Source: Brevibacillus_H sp049846925 (GTDB lineage: Bacteria; Bacillota; Bacilli; Brevibacillales; Brevibacillaceae). Taken from it: DNA of 64,000 nt. The stretch is taken from assembly GCF_049846925.1 (NCBI RefSeq), contig NZ_JBNCMT010000032.1:3985-67984 (forward strand), written 5' to 3'. The notes beneath the pieces were generated by a model. The model was not told where the DNA came from. It saw nothing but the letters and a program-made list of their open reading frames with translations, and made no database searches. Below are positions 7,679 through 15,828 of this stretch, piece after piece (within the stretch, counting starts at the first letter, position 1; every line of letters starts with the position of its first letter). A program made the position numbers and the translations under genes.

Positions 7679-10123
7679 ATGTCGTTGGAGCAGACACAGA
7701 CTATTCACCAATACGATCACCGCAAGATCGAAAAAAAGTGGCAGACTTATTGGGAAGAAAACAAGACATTCAAAGTAGTTGAAGATCCAACCAAGAAAAA
7801 ATTTTATGCCTTGGATATGTTTCCGTATCCATCAGGAGCGGGTCTGCATGTAGGTCATCCTGAAGGGTATACGGCGACTGACATCGTTTCACGATATAAA
7901 AGAATGAACGGGTATCAGGTTCTTCATCCAATGGGTTGGGATGCGTTTGGGTTGCCAGCAGAGCAACACGCACTCGATACGGGAAAACACCCAAGAGACA
8001 TCACCAAACAAAATATCGACAACTTCAGAAGACAGATCAAATCATTAGGATTCTCTTACGATTGGGACCGTGAAATATCAACAACGGATCCTTCATATTA
8101 CAAATGGACACAGTGGATTTTCCTCCAGTTGTACAAAATGGGGCTTGCCTATGTTGATGAAGTGCCTGTTAACTGGTGCCCTGCTTTGGGAACAGTGCTT
8201 GCCAATGAAGAAGTAATCGACGGCAAGAGTGAGCGTGGGGGACATCCCGTCATTCGTAAACCGATGAGACAATGGATTCTGAAAATTACTGCTTACGCAG
8301 AGCGTTTGCTCGAAGACCTGGAAGAAGTGGACTGGACAGAAAGCATCAAGGACATGCAACGCAACTGGATCGGCAAATCAGAAGGGGCCGAGCTTGACTT
8401 CCCGATTGAAGGTCACGAAGCGGCATTAACAGTATTCACAACCCGTCCGGATACATTGTTCGGTGCTACCTATTGTGTAATTGCCCCTGAACATAAACTG
8501 GTGGAACTCATTACGACTTCAGAGCAAAAAGAAGCTGTCGAGGCATATGTCAAACAAGCGGCAAACAAGAGCGACCTGGAGCGAACTGACCTCGCGAAAG
8601 ACAAGTCAGGCGTATTTACAGGTGCCTATGCGATTAATCCGGTAAATGGTGAAAAGCTTCCGATCTGGGTGGCAGACTACGTATTGGTAAGTTATGGAAC
8701 GGGTGCTATTATGGCAGTTCCAGGTCATGATGAACGGGACTTTGAGTTCGCTACGAAGTTCTCTCTTATGATTAAAGAAGTAGTTTCTGGAGGCAACGTG
8801 GAAGAGTCTGCATACACCGGTGACGGACCACATGTCAATTCAGACTTCTTGAACGGTCAGGATAACAAACAAGCAATTCAAACGATGATTGAATGGTTGG
8901 AACATAATAATAAAGGGAAGAAAAAAGTAACGTACCGCCTGCGTGACTGGTTGTTCAGCAGACAGCGTTACTGGGGAGAGCCAATCCCGATTCTTCACCT
9001 GGAAGACGGAACCATGAAGCCGGTTCCAGAGGATCAACTGCCGCTTTTATTGCCAGAGGTTGATTCGATTAAGCCTTCTGGTACAGGTGAATCTCCGCTT
9101 GCGAACGTTTCAGATTGGGTGAATACTATCGATCCTGAGACAGGAATGAAAGCTCGTCGGGAAACGAATACCATGCCACAATGGGCAGGCAGTTGCTGGT
9201 ATTATCTGCGCTATATTGATCCACACAACGATCAGGAATTGTGCTCTAAAGAGAAACAACGCTACTGGATGCCAGTTGATCTATACATTGGTGGAGCCGA
9301 GCATGCGGTGTTGCATCTGTTGTACGCTCGTTTCTGGCATAAGGTTTTGTATGATCTTGGTGTGGTTGATACCAAAGAACCATTCCAGAAGCTGGTAAAC
9401 CAAGGGATGATTCTTGGCGAAAACAACGAAAAAATGAGCAAATCTCGTGGCAATGTCGTAAATCCAGACGATATCGTAAATGAATTCGGTGCCGATACGC
9501 TTCGTGTGTATGAGATGTTCATGGGTCCATTGGAAGCTTCGAAACCTTGGAATGCGAATGGGGTAGAAGGTAGTAACCGATTTATCCAACGGGTATGGAG
9601 ACTGTTTGTTCAACCGGATGGAACACTCTCGAACAAAATTACTGATGATGAAGGTAGCGAATCGTTCCTGCGTACCTTGCACAAGACAGTAAAAGCGGTA
9701 ACCAATGATATGGAACACCTGCGATTCAATACGGCGATCAGCCATTTGATGGTGATGATGAACGAGGCGAACAAAGAAGATCAGTTGCCAAAAGCAGCGA
9801 TGGAAGCCTTTGTTAAAATGCTCTCTCCAATTGCACCTCACGTAGCAGAAGAATTGTGGAGTCTGTTGGGCCATTCAAATACCGTGGCTTACGAGGCATG
9901 GCCTACCTACGATGAAGCGTTAACAGTAGATAATGAAGTAGAAATCGTTATCCAGGTAAATGGAAAAATCAAGGATCGCCTGTTAATTGCTGCAGATGCG
10001 ACAGAAGATTATATGAAAGAAAGCGCTTTGGCTCTAGAAGCGGTGAAAGAAGCAATCGAAGGAAAAACGATCCGTAAGTGCATCATTGTTCCGAAGCGAC
10101 TGGTCAATATCGTGGTAGGATAA
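7679..10123 (+). CDS. leuS: Leucyl-tRNA synthetase
   Basis: A full-length (814 aa) bacterial class I synthetase that charges tRNA-Leu in the cytoplasm. The HIGH box is HVGH within PYPSGAGLHVGHPEGYT, the editing CP1 domain follows (conserved TTRPDTLFGATY and VSYGTGAIMAVPGHDERD), the KMSKS loop is intact (EKMSKSRGNVVNPD, near residue 583), and the anticodon-binding and C-terminal domain ends with VNGKIKDRL...KCIIVPKRLVNIVVG. The ATG is preceded by GAGGGAGGG. It is monocistronic, with its own promoter and terminator. No T-box leader is present, unlike many Firmicute leuS genes. Confidence 0.98.
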   Translation: MSLEQTQTIHQYDHRKIEKKWQTYWEENKTFKVVEDPTKKKFYALDMFPYPSGAGLHVGHPEGYTATDIVSRYKRMNGYQVLHPMGWDAFGLPAEQHALDTGKHPRDITKQNIDNFRRQIKSLGFSYDWDREISTTDPSYYKWTQWIFLQLYKMGLAYVDEVPVNWCPALGTVLANEEVIDGKSERGGHPVIRKPMRQWILKITAYAERLLEDLEEVDWTESIKDMQRNWIGKSEGAELDFPIEGHEAALTVFTTRPDTLFGATYCVIAPEHKLVELITTSEQKEAVEAYVKQAANKSDLERTDLAKDKSGVFTGAYAINPVNGEKLPIWVADYVLVSYGTGAIMAVPGHDERDFEFATKFSLMIKEVVSGGNVEESAYTGDGPHVNSDFLNGQDNKQAIQTMIEWLEHNNKGKKKVTYRLRDWLFSRQRYWGEPIPILHLEDGTMKPVPEDQLPLLLPEVDSIKPSGTGESPLANVSDWVNTIDPETGMKARRETNTMPQWAGSCWYYLRYIDPHNDQELCSKEKQRYWMPVDLYIGGAEHAVLHLLYARFWHKVLYDLGVVDTKEPFQKLVNQGMILGENNEKMSKSRGNVVNPDDIVNEFGADTLRVYEMFMGPLEASKPWNANGVEGSNRFIQRVWRLFVQPDGTLSNKITDDEGSESFLRTLHKTVKAVTNDMEHLRFNTAISHLMVMMNEANKEDQLPKAAMEAFVKMLSPIAPHVAEELWSLLGHSNTVAYEAWPTYDEALTVDNEVEIVIQVNGKIKDRLLIAADATEDYMKESALALEAVKEAIEGKTIRKCIIVPKRLVNIVVG

Positions 10124-10154
10124 GCAAGAACGCAAAACTAGCGGGTAAATGGAA

Positions 10155-10189
10155 AGAGGATGCCGAGTAGGATGGCATCCTCTTTTTTC
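10155..10189 (+). terminator. Intrinsic terminator of leuS
   Basis: AGAGGATGCC/GGCATCCTCT stem with a nine-base loop followed by a T6 run. Confidence 0.9.
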
Positions 10190-10214
10190 AGTCTAAAAAA
10201 CAGTGGAAAAATAA

Positions 10215-10242
10215 TTGATTCATTTGTCTCGTGTGGTATAAT
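10215..10242 (+). promoter_or_regulatory. Sigma-A promoter of the purine permease
   Basis: TTGATT, 16-nt spacer, TATAAT with an extended -10 (TGGTATAAT). The remaining leader of about 65 nt shows no purine-riboswitch core. Confidence 0.7.
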
Positions 10243-10307
10243 GCAATCTGGTGCTTTTTTGTAAAGCGCGGGTGGGAGAGGGATGACAGAAAAAAGAAGG
10301 AGTTTCA

Positions 10308-11597
10308 TTGCGTACCAGTTTGAACCAACTATTTCGGTTGAAGGAGCATCAGTCTTCAGCGAAACAGGAAATGCTAGCAGGTGTTACTTCATTTTTCACG
10401 AGCGCGTACATTATGGTGGTCAATGCCATGATTCTCTCAGATGCAGGCATACCACTTGAAGCAGGAGTCATTGCGACGGCACTAACTTCATTTATCGGTT
10501 GTGTCATCATGGCTTTCTGGGCGAATTCACCCATTGTTCTGATTCCAGGAATGGGGATCAATGCTTTCTTCACGTATACCATCGTGCAATCAATGGGGTT
10601 GTCCTGGCAGAGCGCACTGGGAGCCGTATTTGTTTCAGGGCTCATCTTTACTTTTATTGCGTTGACAAAATTTACCCATCTGTTGTCACAGGCCATACCG
10701 CAATCGCTGAAAGATGCGATAACTGTAGGAATTGGATTGTTTCTTACGTTTATCGGTTTGCAAAAAGGCGGCATCATCGTCAAACATGAATCAACGTTTG
10801 TTGCATTAGGTAATTTGGGTAGTACTCATGTAATCATTACGTTGATTTGTCTCTTGATCGCATTAGTTCTGTTCGTTCGAAATGTGAAAGCTAGCTTTCT
10901 GATCAGTATGCTCATCGGCACAATCCTGGCGATTGCAACCGGAGAAGTCAGCACGTCATCAATTACGTGGGAATCGTTTCATTTTACGACGTACGCTTCG
11001 GTTTGGGGAGCATTTTCTTTCGCTGATTTTGTTTCCTTGTCGTTTTGGATTGCTTGCTTTTCCTTGCTGATGATTATTGTGTTTGAGAACATGAGCCTCA
11101 TTCACGGTTTGCTGCCTGATCAGTCGAAATTTACTCGCAGTTATCGGGCGACAGCAGTCACTACAGTTGTATCCGGCATTTTCGGCACAAGCCCGACTGT
11201 CGGTTCTGTAGAAAGTGCTGCAGGGATTAATTCGGGAGGAAGAACTGGGCTTACCAGTATGACGACAGGGGTTTTGTTTTTACTCTCTGTATTTGTCCTG
11301 CCTTTCGTGAAGTTGATCCCGGATAGTGCAGTAGCACCCGTTCTGATCATTATCGGCGCATTGATGATCCAGCATATTCAAGGAATTCCGCTTCATGATT
11401 TCTCGGAAGGATTTCCTGCTTTTCTCATCATTGCCCTGATTCCTTTAACTGCCAGCATCGCTGATGGAATTGCATTCGGATTTATTGCCTATCCGATCTT
11501 AAAAATAGCATTAGGCAAGGCGAAGGAAATTCCGGCACCATTGCTCCTGATTTCCAGCCTGTTTTTCCTGAATTTCTTGCTTCATTTTACAGTTTAA
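10308..11597 (+). CDS. NCS2 AzgA-type purine permease (hypoxanthine/guanine/adenine)
   Basis: A 429-aa polytopic protein (about 12-14 helices). It carries the AzgA/PbuG hallmarks: a helical opening with AGVTSFFTSAYIMVVNAMILSDAG, the substrate-region motif PGMGINAFFTYTIV, the SWQSALGAVFVSG and SLKDAITVGIGLFLTFIGL motifs, and GTSPTVGSVESAAGI in the second repeat. Such permeases drive proton-coupled uptake of purine bases. The start is TTG, with AAGAAGGAG at ideal spacing. Which purine is preferred cannot be read from the sequence. Confidence 0.9.
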   Translation: MRTSLNQLFRLKEHQSSAKQEMLAGVTSFFTSAYIMVVNAMILSDAGIPLEAGVIATALTSFIGCVIMAFWANSPIVLIPGMGINAFFTYTIVQSMGLSWQSALGAVFVSGLIFTFIALTKFTHLLSQAIPQSLKDAITVGIGLFLTFIGLQKGGIIVKHESTFVALGNLGSTHVIITLICLLIALVLFVRNVKASFLISMLIGTILAIATGEVSTSSITWESFHFTTYASVWGAFSFADFVSLSFWIACFSLLMIIVFENMSLIHGLLPDQSKFTRSYRATAVTTVVSGIFGTSPTVGSVESAAGINSGGRTGLTSMTTGVLFLLSVFVLPFVKLIPDSAVAPVLIIIGALMIQHIQGIPLHDFSEGFPAFLIIALIPLTASIADGIAFGFIAYPILKIALGKAKEIPAPLLLISSLFFLNFLLHFTV

Positions 11598-11605
11598 ATG
11601 AACAA

Positions 11606-11638
11606 AAACAGCTACCTTCGTATGGGGTAGCTGTTTTT
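11606..11638 (+). terminator. Intrinsic terminator of the purine permease
   Basis: AACAGCTACC/GGTAGCTGTT stem with a T6 run. On the minus strand it also lies just past the end of the small opposite ORF. Confidence 0.85.
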
Positions 11639-11639
11639 T

Positions 11640-11831
11640 CTATTCATCAGTAGGAATTTGATGACGCCGATACTCTTGTGAAAGTTTCCCCAGCAACATG
11701 CACAGATACATACGGAAGTCTGCTCGAAGGGACCACAATGGGTAGCCAAATGTGGCCGGTTTGTTTCCCTCGATAAAGAAATGGCTGTACCAGGCAAGGT
11801 CGTAATATTTTAAATATTCTTTCATGTGATA
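11640..11831 (-). CDS. Possible small hypothetical protein
   Basis: A short minus-strand frame that ends next to the terminator at 11606-11638. The segment MKEYLKYYDLAWYSHFFIEGNKPATFGYP... LRADFRMYLCMLLGKLSQEYRR has a globular-protein-like composition rich in Trp/Tyr and amphipathic helices, unlike the neighbouring shadow frames. The position given starts at the third in-frame Met; the frame extends upstream to 11912, where it overlaps nothing essential. No strong ribosome binding site is seen before any of the three Met codons, so the call is tentative. I do not recognise a family. Confidence 0.4.
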   Translation of the reverse strand, partial: YHMKEYLKYYDLAWYSHFFIEGNKPATFGYPLWSLRADFRMYLCMLLGKLSQEYRRHQIPTDE

Positions 11832-11953
11832 AGAGTGTTGCATGAAGACCCGTCCAAATAGAAAATCCGCTCTTGCCCATGAACGTGTGAAATGGATTGA
11901 AATATACTGCAATTATCTCCAATGAATTGGAAAGGAGGGGAATTCTCTGCCCG

Positions 11954-12853
11954 ATGAACCGGTCATTGGAAACATACACCACTACGGAAGAAACAACGTT
12001 ACATGGGCAATTGCCAATCGTTCAAATGGAAGAGGGGAATTGCAGGTATCTCTTAATACAGCAACCTGTCTCAGGGCAAGCGGATTTGAATGAGCAGGGA
12101 GCGTTCTCTTATACTCCCAATGAGGGCTTTTCGGGAACGGACCAGTTCATTGTAGAGCTCATCGGAGTGAATACATGTTGTTCCACGACTATTCTCATAC
12201 ATGTTACCCCTGCACAAGATGATCAGGATTTTCAGGAAACTGCCATCATAACTACTGAAAATACTACATTCAAAGGTTGTTTGGCGGGTAAATACCGAGG
12301 GAAGTCTTCTTATCGTTTCAGTTTGGCCTCTTCCCCAAGGAATGGGTCAGTTATCCTTAGCGATGACGGGAGCTATATATACACTCCTAAAAATTGTTAC
12401 TGCGGAAATGATTCCTTCACTGTTTTTGTGACAGAAGATAAAGATAATACAGAAGAGGTGCAAGTAAAAGTAACGATTACTTCAGGTGATAAACCATTCC
12501 AGGCAGTTTCAACGAAAAGACCAATGATTGTTTTTCCTGCTCCCATAACCATCACAACCAGAAAGCGAAAAAACCCGATCATCTTTGCGCCTGAAATAAC
12601 GATTACAGAAGCTGGCATGTCTGTACAAGGTAGGGTTAGCAGCAAACATCGACGGAGGTTGCGCAGGTCCTATCAATTGCATAAATCACCTGCAAATGGA
12701 TTCGTCTTGTTAAGGAAAAATGGTCATTTTCTATACGTCCCGGCACCAGGTTTTGTGGGAAAAGACTATTTTGTTGTGATCATCTCGGATCGCCTCGGTA
12801 ATTCACTGATTACACCAATCGAAATTGAAGTATCAGATACGGAAGAGGAATAG
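11954..12853 (+). CDS. Protein with three Ig-like/cadherin-like tandem repeats
   Basis: A 299-aa protein made of three degenerate repeats with the VCBS/Big_9-type pattern G-x-F/Y-x-Y-x-P-x-x-G-F-x-G-x-D-x-F: GAFSYTPNEGFSGTDQF (about residue 52), GSYIYTPKNCYCGNDSF (about 139) and GHFLYVPAPGFVGKDYF (about 261). The linker around residues 185-240 is basic (RKRKNP, KHRRRLRR). No signal peptide is visible, which is odd for a fold usually found outside the cell; a spore-surface or mother-cell protein is one possibility. ATG 11954 follows AAAGGAGGGG by about 13 nt; in-frame ATT 11942 lies closer. Confidence 0.7.
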   Translation: MNRSLETYTTTEETTLHGQLPIVQMEEGNCRYLLIQQPVSGQADLNEQGAFSYTPNEGFSGTDQFIVELIGVNTCCSTTILIHVTPAQDDQDFQETAIITTENTTFKGCLAGKYRGKSSYRFSLASSPRNGSVILSDDGSYIYTPKNCYCGNDSFTVFVTEDKDNTEEVQVKVTITSGDKPFQAVSTKRPMIVFPAPITITTRKRKNPIIFAPEITITEAGMSVQGRVSSKHRRRLRRSYQLHKSPANGFVLLRKNGHFLYVPAPGFVGKDYFVVIISDRLGNSLITPIEIEVSDTEEE

Positions 12854-12856
12854 ATG

Positions 12857-12888
12857 AGGATGGGTGTCTCCCATCCTTTTTATTTTTG
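12857..12888 (+). terminator. Intrinsic terminator after the Ig-repeat gene
   Basis: AGGATGGG/CCCATCCT stem with a TGTCT loop and a T-rich tail. Confidence 0.85.
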
Positions 12889-12946
12889 AGTAATGCGTGG
12901 CGAAGCTGGGAAAAAATATAAGGGCAAATAACGAAAGGGTGATGTT

Positions 12947-14551
12947 ATGAGTGTAAAAGAAAAAACATCCACATCCGTGTCATTTTCAAGTGAAAATACC
13001 AACCGTGGAATCCTGATCACCGGGCTCATCGTTGCCATGTTATTTGCCTCTCTGGATAATACCATCGTGGGTACTGCGTTACCTCGGATTGTAGGGGAAC
13101 TGGGTGGGTTGGGTGTGATGACCTGGCTTACCACGGCGTATATGCTCAGTTCTACTGCTGTGATTCCCGTAGCAGGCAAGTTGGCTGACATGATCGGTCG
13201 CAAGTCTGTTTATCTGACGGGTCTAGTCATTTTTATCGTGGGCTCTGCCTTATGCGGAACGTCCGAGACCATGGGACAATTGATCGGGTATCGAGCATTG
13301 CAAGGGATCGGTGGAGGGGTCATGATGCCAATGGCCATGATCATTGTTGGAGATATTTTCACAGGTGAACAACGAGCGAAATGGCAAGGAGTTTTTGGAG
13401 CTGTCTTTGGGTTGTCATCCATCATTGGTCTGCAAGTTGGGGGATGGATTGTTGACTCTCTGAATTGGAGATGGGTGTTTTACATCAACCTGCCTGTGGG
13501 TGTTTTAGCTATGGTATTTATAGCGATTGGACTAACCAATCAAAGACAATCGGAAAAAGTGACAATCGATTATGCCGGTATTGTCACCATGATCTTGGGT
13601 GTGATCAGTCTCTTGTTGGCGTTAACGTTTGGAGGCAAGGATTATCCCTGGACATCGTGGCAAATCATCTCACTTTTTCTGTTTTCTGCAATTATGATTA
13701 TATGGTTTATCCGCATTGAACAAAAAACATCGGAACCGATTCTTCCGATGTCATTATTTGCGAATAAATTATTTTCGATTTTAAGCAGTGTTGGTTTTCT
13801 CATGTCAGTCGGCATGTTTGGGGCAATTATGTTTGTTCCGTTGTACATGCAAGGAATTCTCGGTGTGAGTGCAGCCGATTCGGGAACGGCCATGTTTCCG
13901 ATGATGATAGCGATGATCGTGGCCAGTGTCATTGGAGGAAGAATCGTTTATAAAATTGGGTTTCGTCCACAAATAATTGCTGGCATGATTACGATGGCTA
14001 TCGGTTTCTGGTTGTTGTCGACTATGCAGCTTGACACCTCTGAGTACGTAGCGATGAGTTATATGGTTGTGCTGGGTCTTGGGATGGGGCTTGTCATGCC
14101 CTTGCTTACCTTGGCACTGCAAGAGTCTTTTCCTAAATCGGAATTAGGTGTAGTAACCTCTTCCAGTCAATTTTTTCGTCAGATCGGAGGAACCTTTGGG
14201 ATGACGATCCTGGGAGCGGTCATGAATCATCATTCAACTACTTTGTTATCAAATCAGCTAGTTCCGTTACTGGAAGACTTACCCCCGCAAGCAAGCGAGA
14301 TAGTAACTGAATTTGAGTCGATGATCCAGACGAACCCCCAAGGGATGTATTCCATACTGTTAAGCCCAGAGACAATGCAACAAATACCCGACGAAATCAA
14401 GACGATTTTGCTTCCCATTCTAAAGACATCTCTTGTCGATTCCCTGCACTATGTTTTTCTTTATGGATTGGGCTTCATCGTGTTGGGAGCGATTCTGACG
14501 CCGTTCATCTCAGTTAAGCTGACTCCAAAGAGCAAACAAGCGAGCAGTTAA
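12947..14551 (+). CDS. MFS drug exporter, DHA2 (14-helix, EmrB/QacA) family
   Basis: A 534-aa major facilitator with about 14 hydrophobic spans. Motif D1 region LFASLDNTIVGTALPRI is the DHA2 signature in helix 1, motif A is GKLADMIGRKSVYLTG between helices 2 and 3, and the antiporter motif C region is SIIGLQVGGWIVDSLNWRWVFYINLPVG. It should export hydrophobic drugs or metabolites in exchange for protons at the cytoplasmic membrane. The C-terminus has a long loop before the last helix (LLEDLPPQASEIVTEFE...). AAAGGGTGATGTT precedes the ATG. It converges with the rhodanese gene, overlapping by 4 nt. Confidence 0.92.
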   Translation: MSVKEKTSTSVSFSSENTNRGILITGLIVAMLFASLDNTIVGTALPRIVGELGGLGVMTWLTTAYMLSSTAVIPVAGKLADMIGRKSVYLTGLVIFIVGSALCGTSETMGQLIGYRALQGIGGGVMMPMAMIIVGDIFTGEQRAKWQGVFGAVFGLSSIIGLQVGGWIVDSLNWRWVFYINLPVGVLAMVFIAIGLTNQRQSEKVTIDYAGIVTMILGVISLLLALTFGGKDYPWTSWQIISLFLFSAIMIIWFIRIEQKTSEPILPMSLFANKLFSILSSVGFLMSVGMFGAIMFVPLYMQGILGVSAADSGTAMFPMMIAMIVASVIGGRIVYKIGFRPQIIAGMITMAIGFWLLSTMQLDTSEYVAMSYMVVLGLGMGLVMPLLTLALQESFPKSELGVVTSSSQFFRQIGGTFGMTILGAVMNHHSTTLLSNQLVPLLEDLPPQASEIVTEFESMIQTNPQGMYSILLSPETMQQIPDEIKTILLPILKTSLVDSLHYVFLYGLGFIVLGAILTPFISVKLTPKSKQASS

Positions 14552-14877
14552 CTGTTTTCTTTCCATGCGGTAAGACCACCTTCGAGTGAGAGGGCCTGGA
14601 ATCCTTTTTCTTGCAGGAACGCTGCTGCTTTTTGTGCTTTATTGCCGGAAGTACATACGGTGACGATTGGCGTATCCGAAGGCAGTGAGGCGAGTTGCTT
14701 TACTGCTTTTTCTTCACCGTCTCTCATGGCAACAAAGGGGATGTTGCGATTTTCTGTATTCTCCAAAACCAACGTTCCGGTATTGTATTTCTCTTCATCT
14801 CGAACATCGAGGATGAGCACGGGTTGGTTATTTTTGATTCGGGCAAGTAATTCTTTAACTGTGATTTGAGTGGACAT
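14548..14877 (-). CDS. Rhodanese-like domain protein
   Basis: A 109-aa single-domain rhodanese. It starts with ITVKELLARIKN, continues with the LILDVRDEEKYNTGTL motif, and carries the active-site Cys in VTVCTSGNKAQKAA (about residue 84), followed by the usual GFQALSLEGGLTAWKEN end. Such proteins transfer sulfane sulfur to acceptors such as cyanide or thiols, or act as sulfur carriers in the cytoplasm. It has no partner gene here. The stop codon overlaps the end of the convergent MFS gene and no terminator separates them. Confidence 0.92.
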   Translation of the reverse strand: MSTQITVKELLARIKNNQPVLILDVRDEEKYNTGTLVLENTENRNIPFVAMRDGEEKAVKQLASLPSDTPIVTVCTSGNKAQKAAAFLQEKGFQALSLEGGLTAWKENS

Positions 14878-15081
14878 AAGTATCGCTCCTGTCGAGTGAA
14901 TTCTTTCCTATACTGGTACTCTATTAGGTTATATACTGAAACTGATACATTAGCGATTGTAACCAATAGTCGCTAGAATGAATAGGCTAATACCTAGAAT
15001 GGTACGTTACCAATTTACTGGATGAACCGATTGAAATCAAGAAACGATTCGCAGTTATGTAAAAGGAGTTGAAAACGAAAA

Positions 15082-15735
15082 ATGGGTTCTACATTTATTT
15101 ATTCGAAGAGAGAAGAGATTGCCAATGCAATTACTCATGGCATCGGTATCGTATTCAGTGTGATTGCGCTTGTCCTTCTTCTGCTCAATTCCATACCGAC
15201 CGGGTCTCTGTGGCACATTGTCAGTCTGACGATTTATGGTGCAACAATGATTCTGCTGTACGTATGTTCGACGCTGTTGCACAGTTTTCCTGAAGGCAAA
15301 ATCAAGGATTTCTTTGAAATTCTCGATCATTCTGCCATTTACCTGTTTATCGCAGGGACGTATACACCGTTTTTATTTTTGGTAGTGAAAGGCTCTCTTA
15401 GCTGGGTCTTGTTTGGCCTTGTCTGGGGTCTTGCTGTATTCGGAGTAGTATTTAAGGCGTTTTTCGTCAAGCGATTTAATTTACTTTCAACACTGGTGTA
15501 CATTATCATGGGCTGGCTAATCGTCATTGCCTGGCGTTCCTTGGTAGAGACGTTGCCAACTCCTGGCATGACACTCTTAGTTATTGGCGGATTGTTGTAT
15601 ACGATTGGAACGATCTTTTATGTGTGGAGAGCATTTCCGTTCCATCATGCAGTATGGCATATATTCGTACTGGGTGGGACAGCAGTTCACTTTTTTGCCG
15701 TATTGTTTTACGTACTTCCTTTACCAATATACTAA
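15082..15735 (+). CDS. Hemolysin III / PAQR family membrane protein
   Basis: A 217-aa seven-helix protein of the YqfA/YplQ (TrhA) family. The conserved motifs are EEIANAITHGIGIVFS at the N-terminus, STLLHSFP and ILDHSAIYLFIAGTYTPF in the core, and HAVWHIFVLGGTAVHFFAVL near the C-terminus; the Ser, Asp and three His residues are those thought to bind zinc in the PAQR fold. B. subtilis and E. coli relatives influence membrane energetics and fluidity. AAAGGAGTTG lies upstream of the ATG. It is probably monocistronic. Confidence 0.9.
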   Translation: MGSTFIYSKREEIANAITHGIGIVFSVIALVLLLLNSIPTGSLWHIVSLTIYGATMILLYVCSTLLHSFPEGKIKDFFEILDHSAIYLFIAGTYTPFLFLVVKGSLSWVLFGLVWGLAVFGVVFKAFFVKRFNLLSTLVYIIMGWLIVIAWRSLVETLPTPGMTLLVIGGLLYTIGTIFYVWRAFPFHHAVWHIFVLGGTAVHFFAVLFYVLPLPIY

Positions 15736-15738
15736 CTT

Positions 15739-15754
15739 CGTGAAATTTTTCACA
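15739..15754 (+). promoter_or_regulatory. Candidate Fnr/Crp-family operator upstream of the hydrogenase gene
   Basis: CGTGA-AATTTT-TCACA matches the TGTGA-N6-TCACA consensus with one mismatch. A possible -10 (TATACT, 15797-15802) has no recognisable -35, as expected of an activated promoter; the operator centre would lie near -62. Confidence 0.5.
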
Positions 15755-15828
15755 TAACGATCACCTTATTCTGCCATCCTGGCTTCCAGAATCAGTTATA
15801 CTAGGCGTGTACCTACATAAATAGAGAA

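Noticed and set aside
10190..10307. Purine riboswitch before the AzgA-type permease
   Set aside because: Leader too short and no conserved core sequences of the purine aptamer seen.
11612..11982. Two further minus-strand frames overlapping the permease terminator and the Ig-repeat gene
   Set aside because: They overlap each other, lack binding sites and have low-plausibility composition; only the 11640 frame was kept, at low confidence.
14951..14975. Palindrome TAGCGA...TCGCTA before the hemolysin III gene
   Set aside because: Only six-base arms with an asymmetric inner bulge; too weak to claim as an operator.
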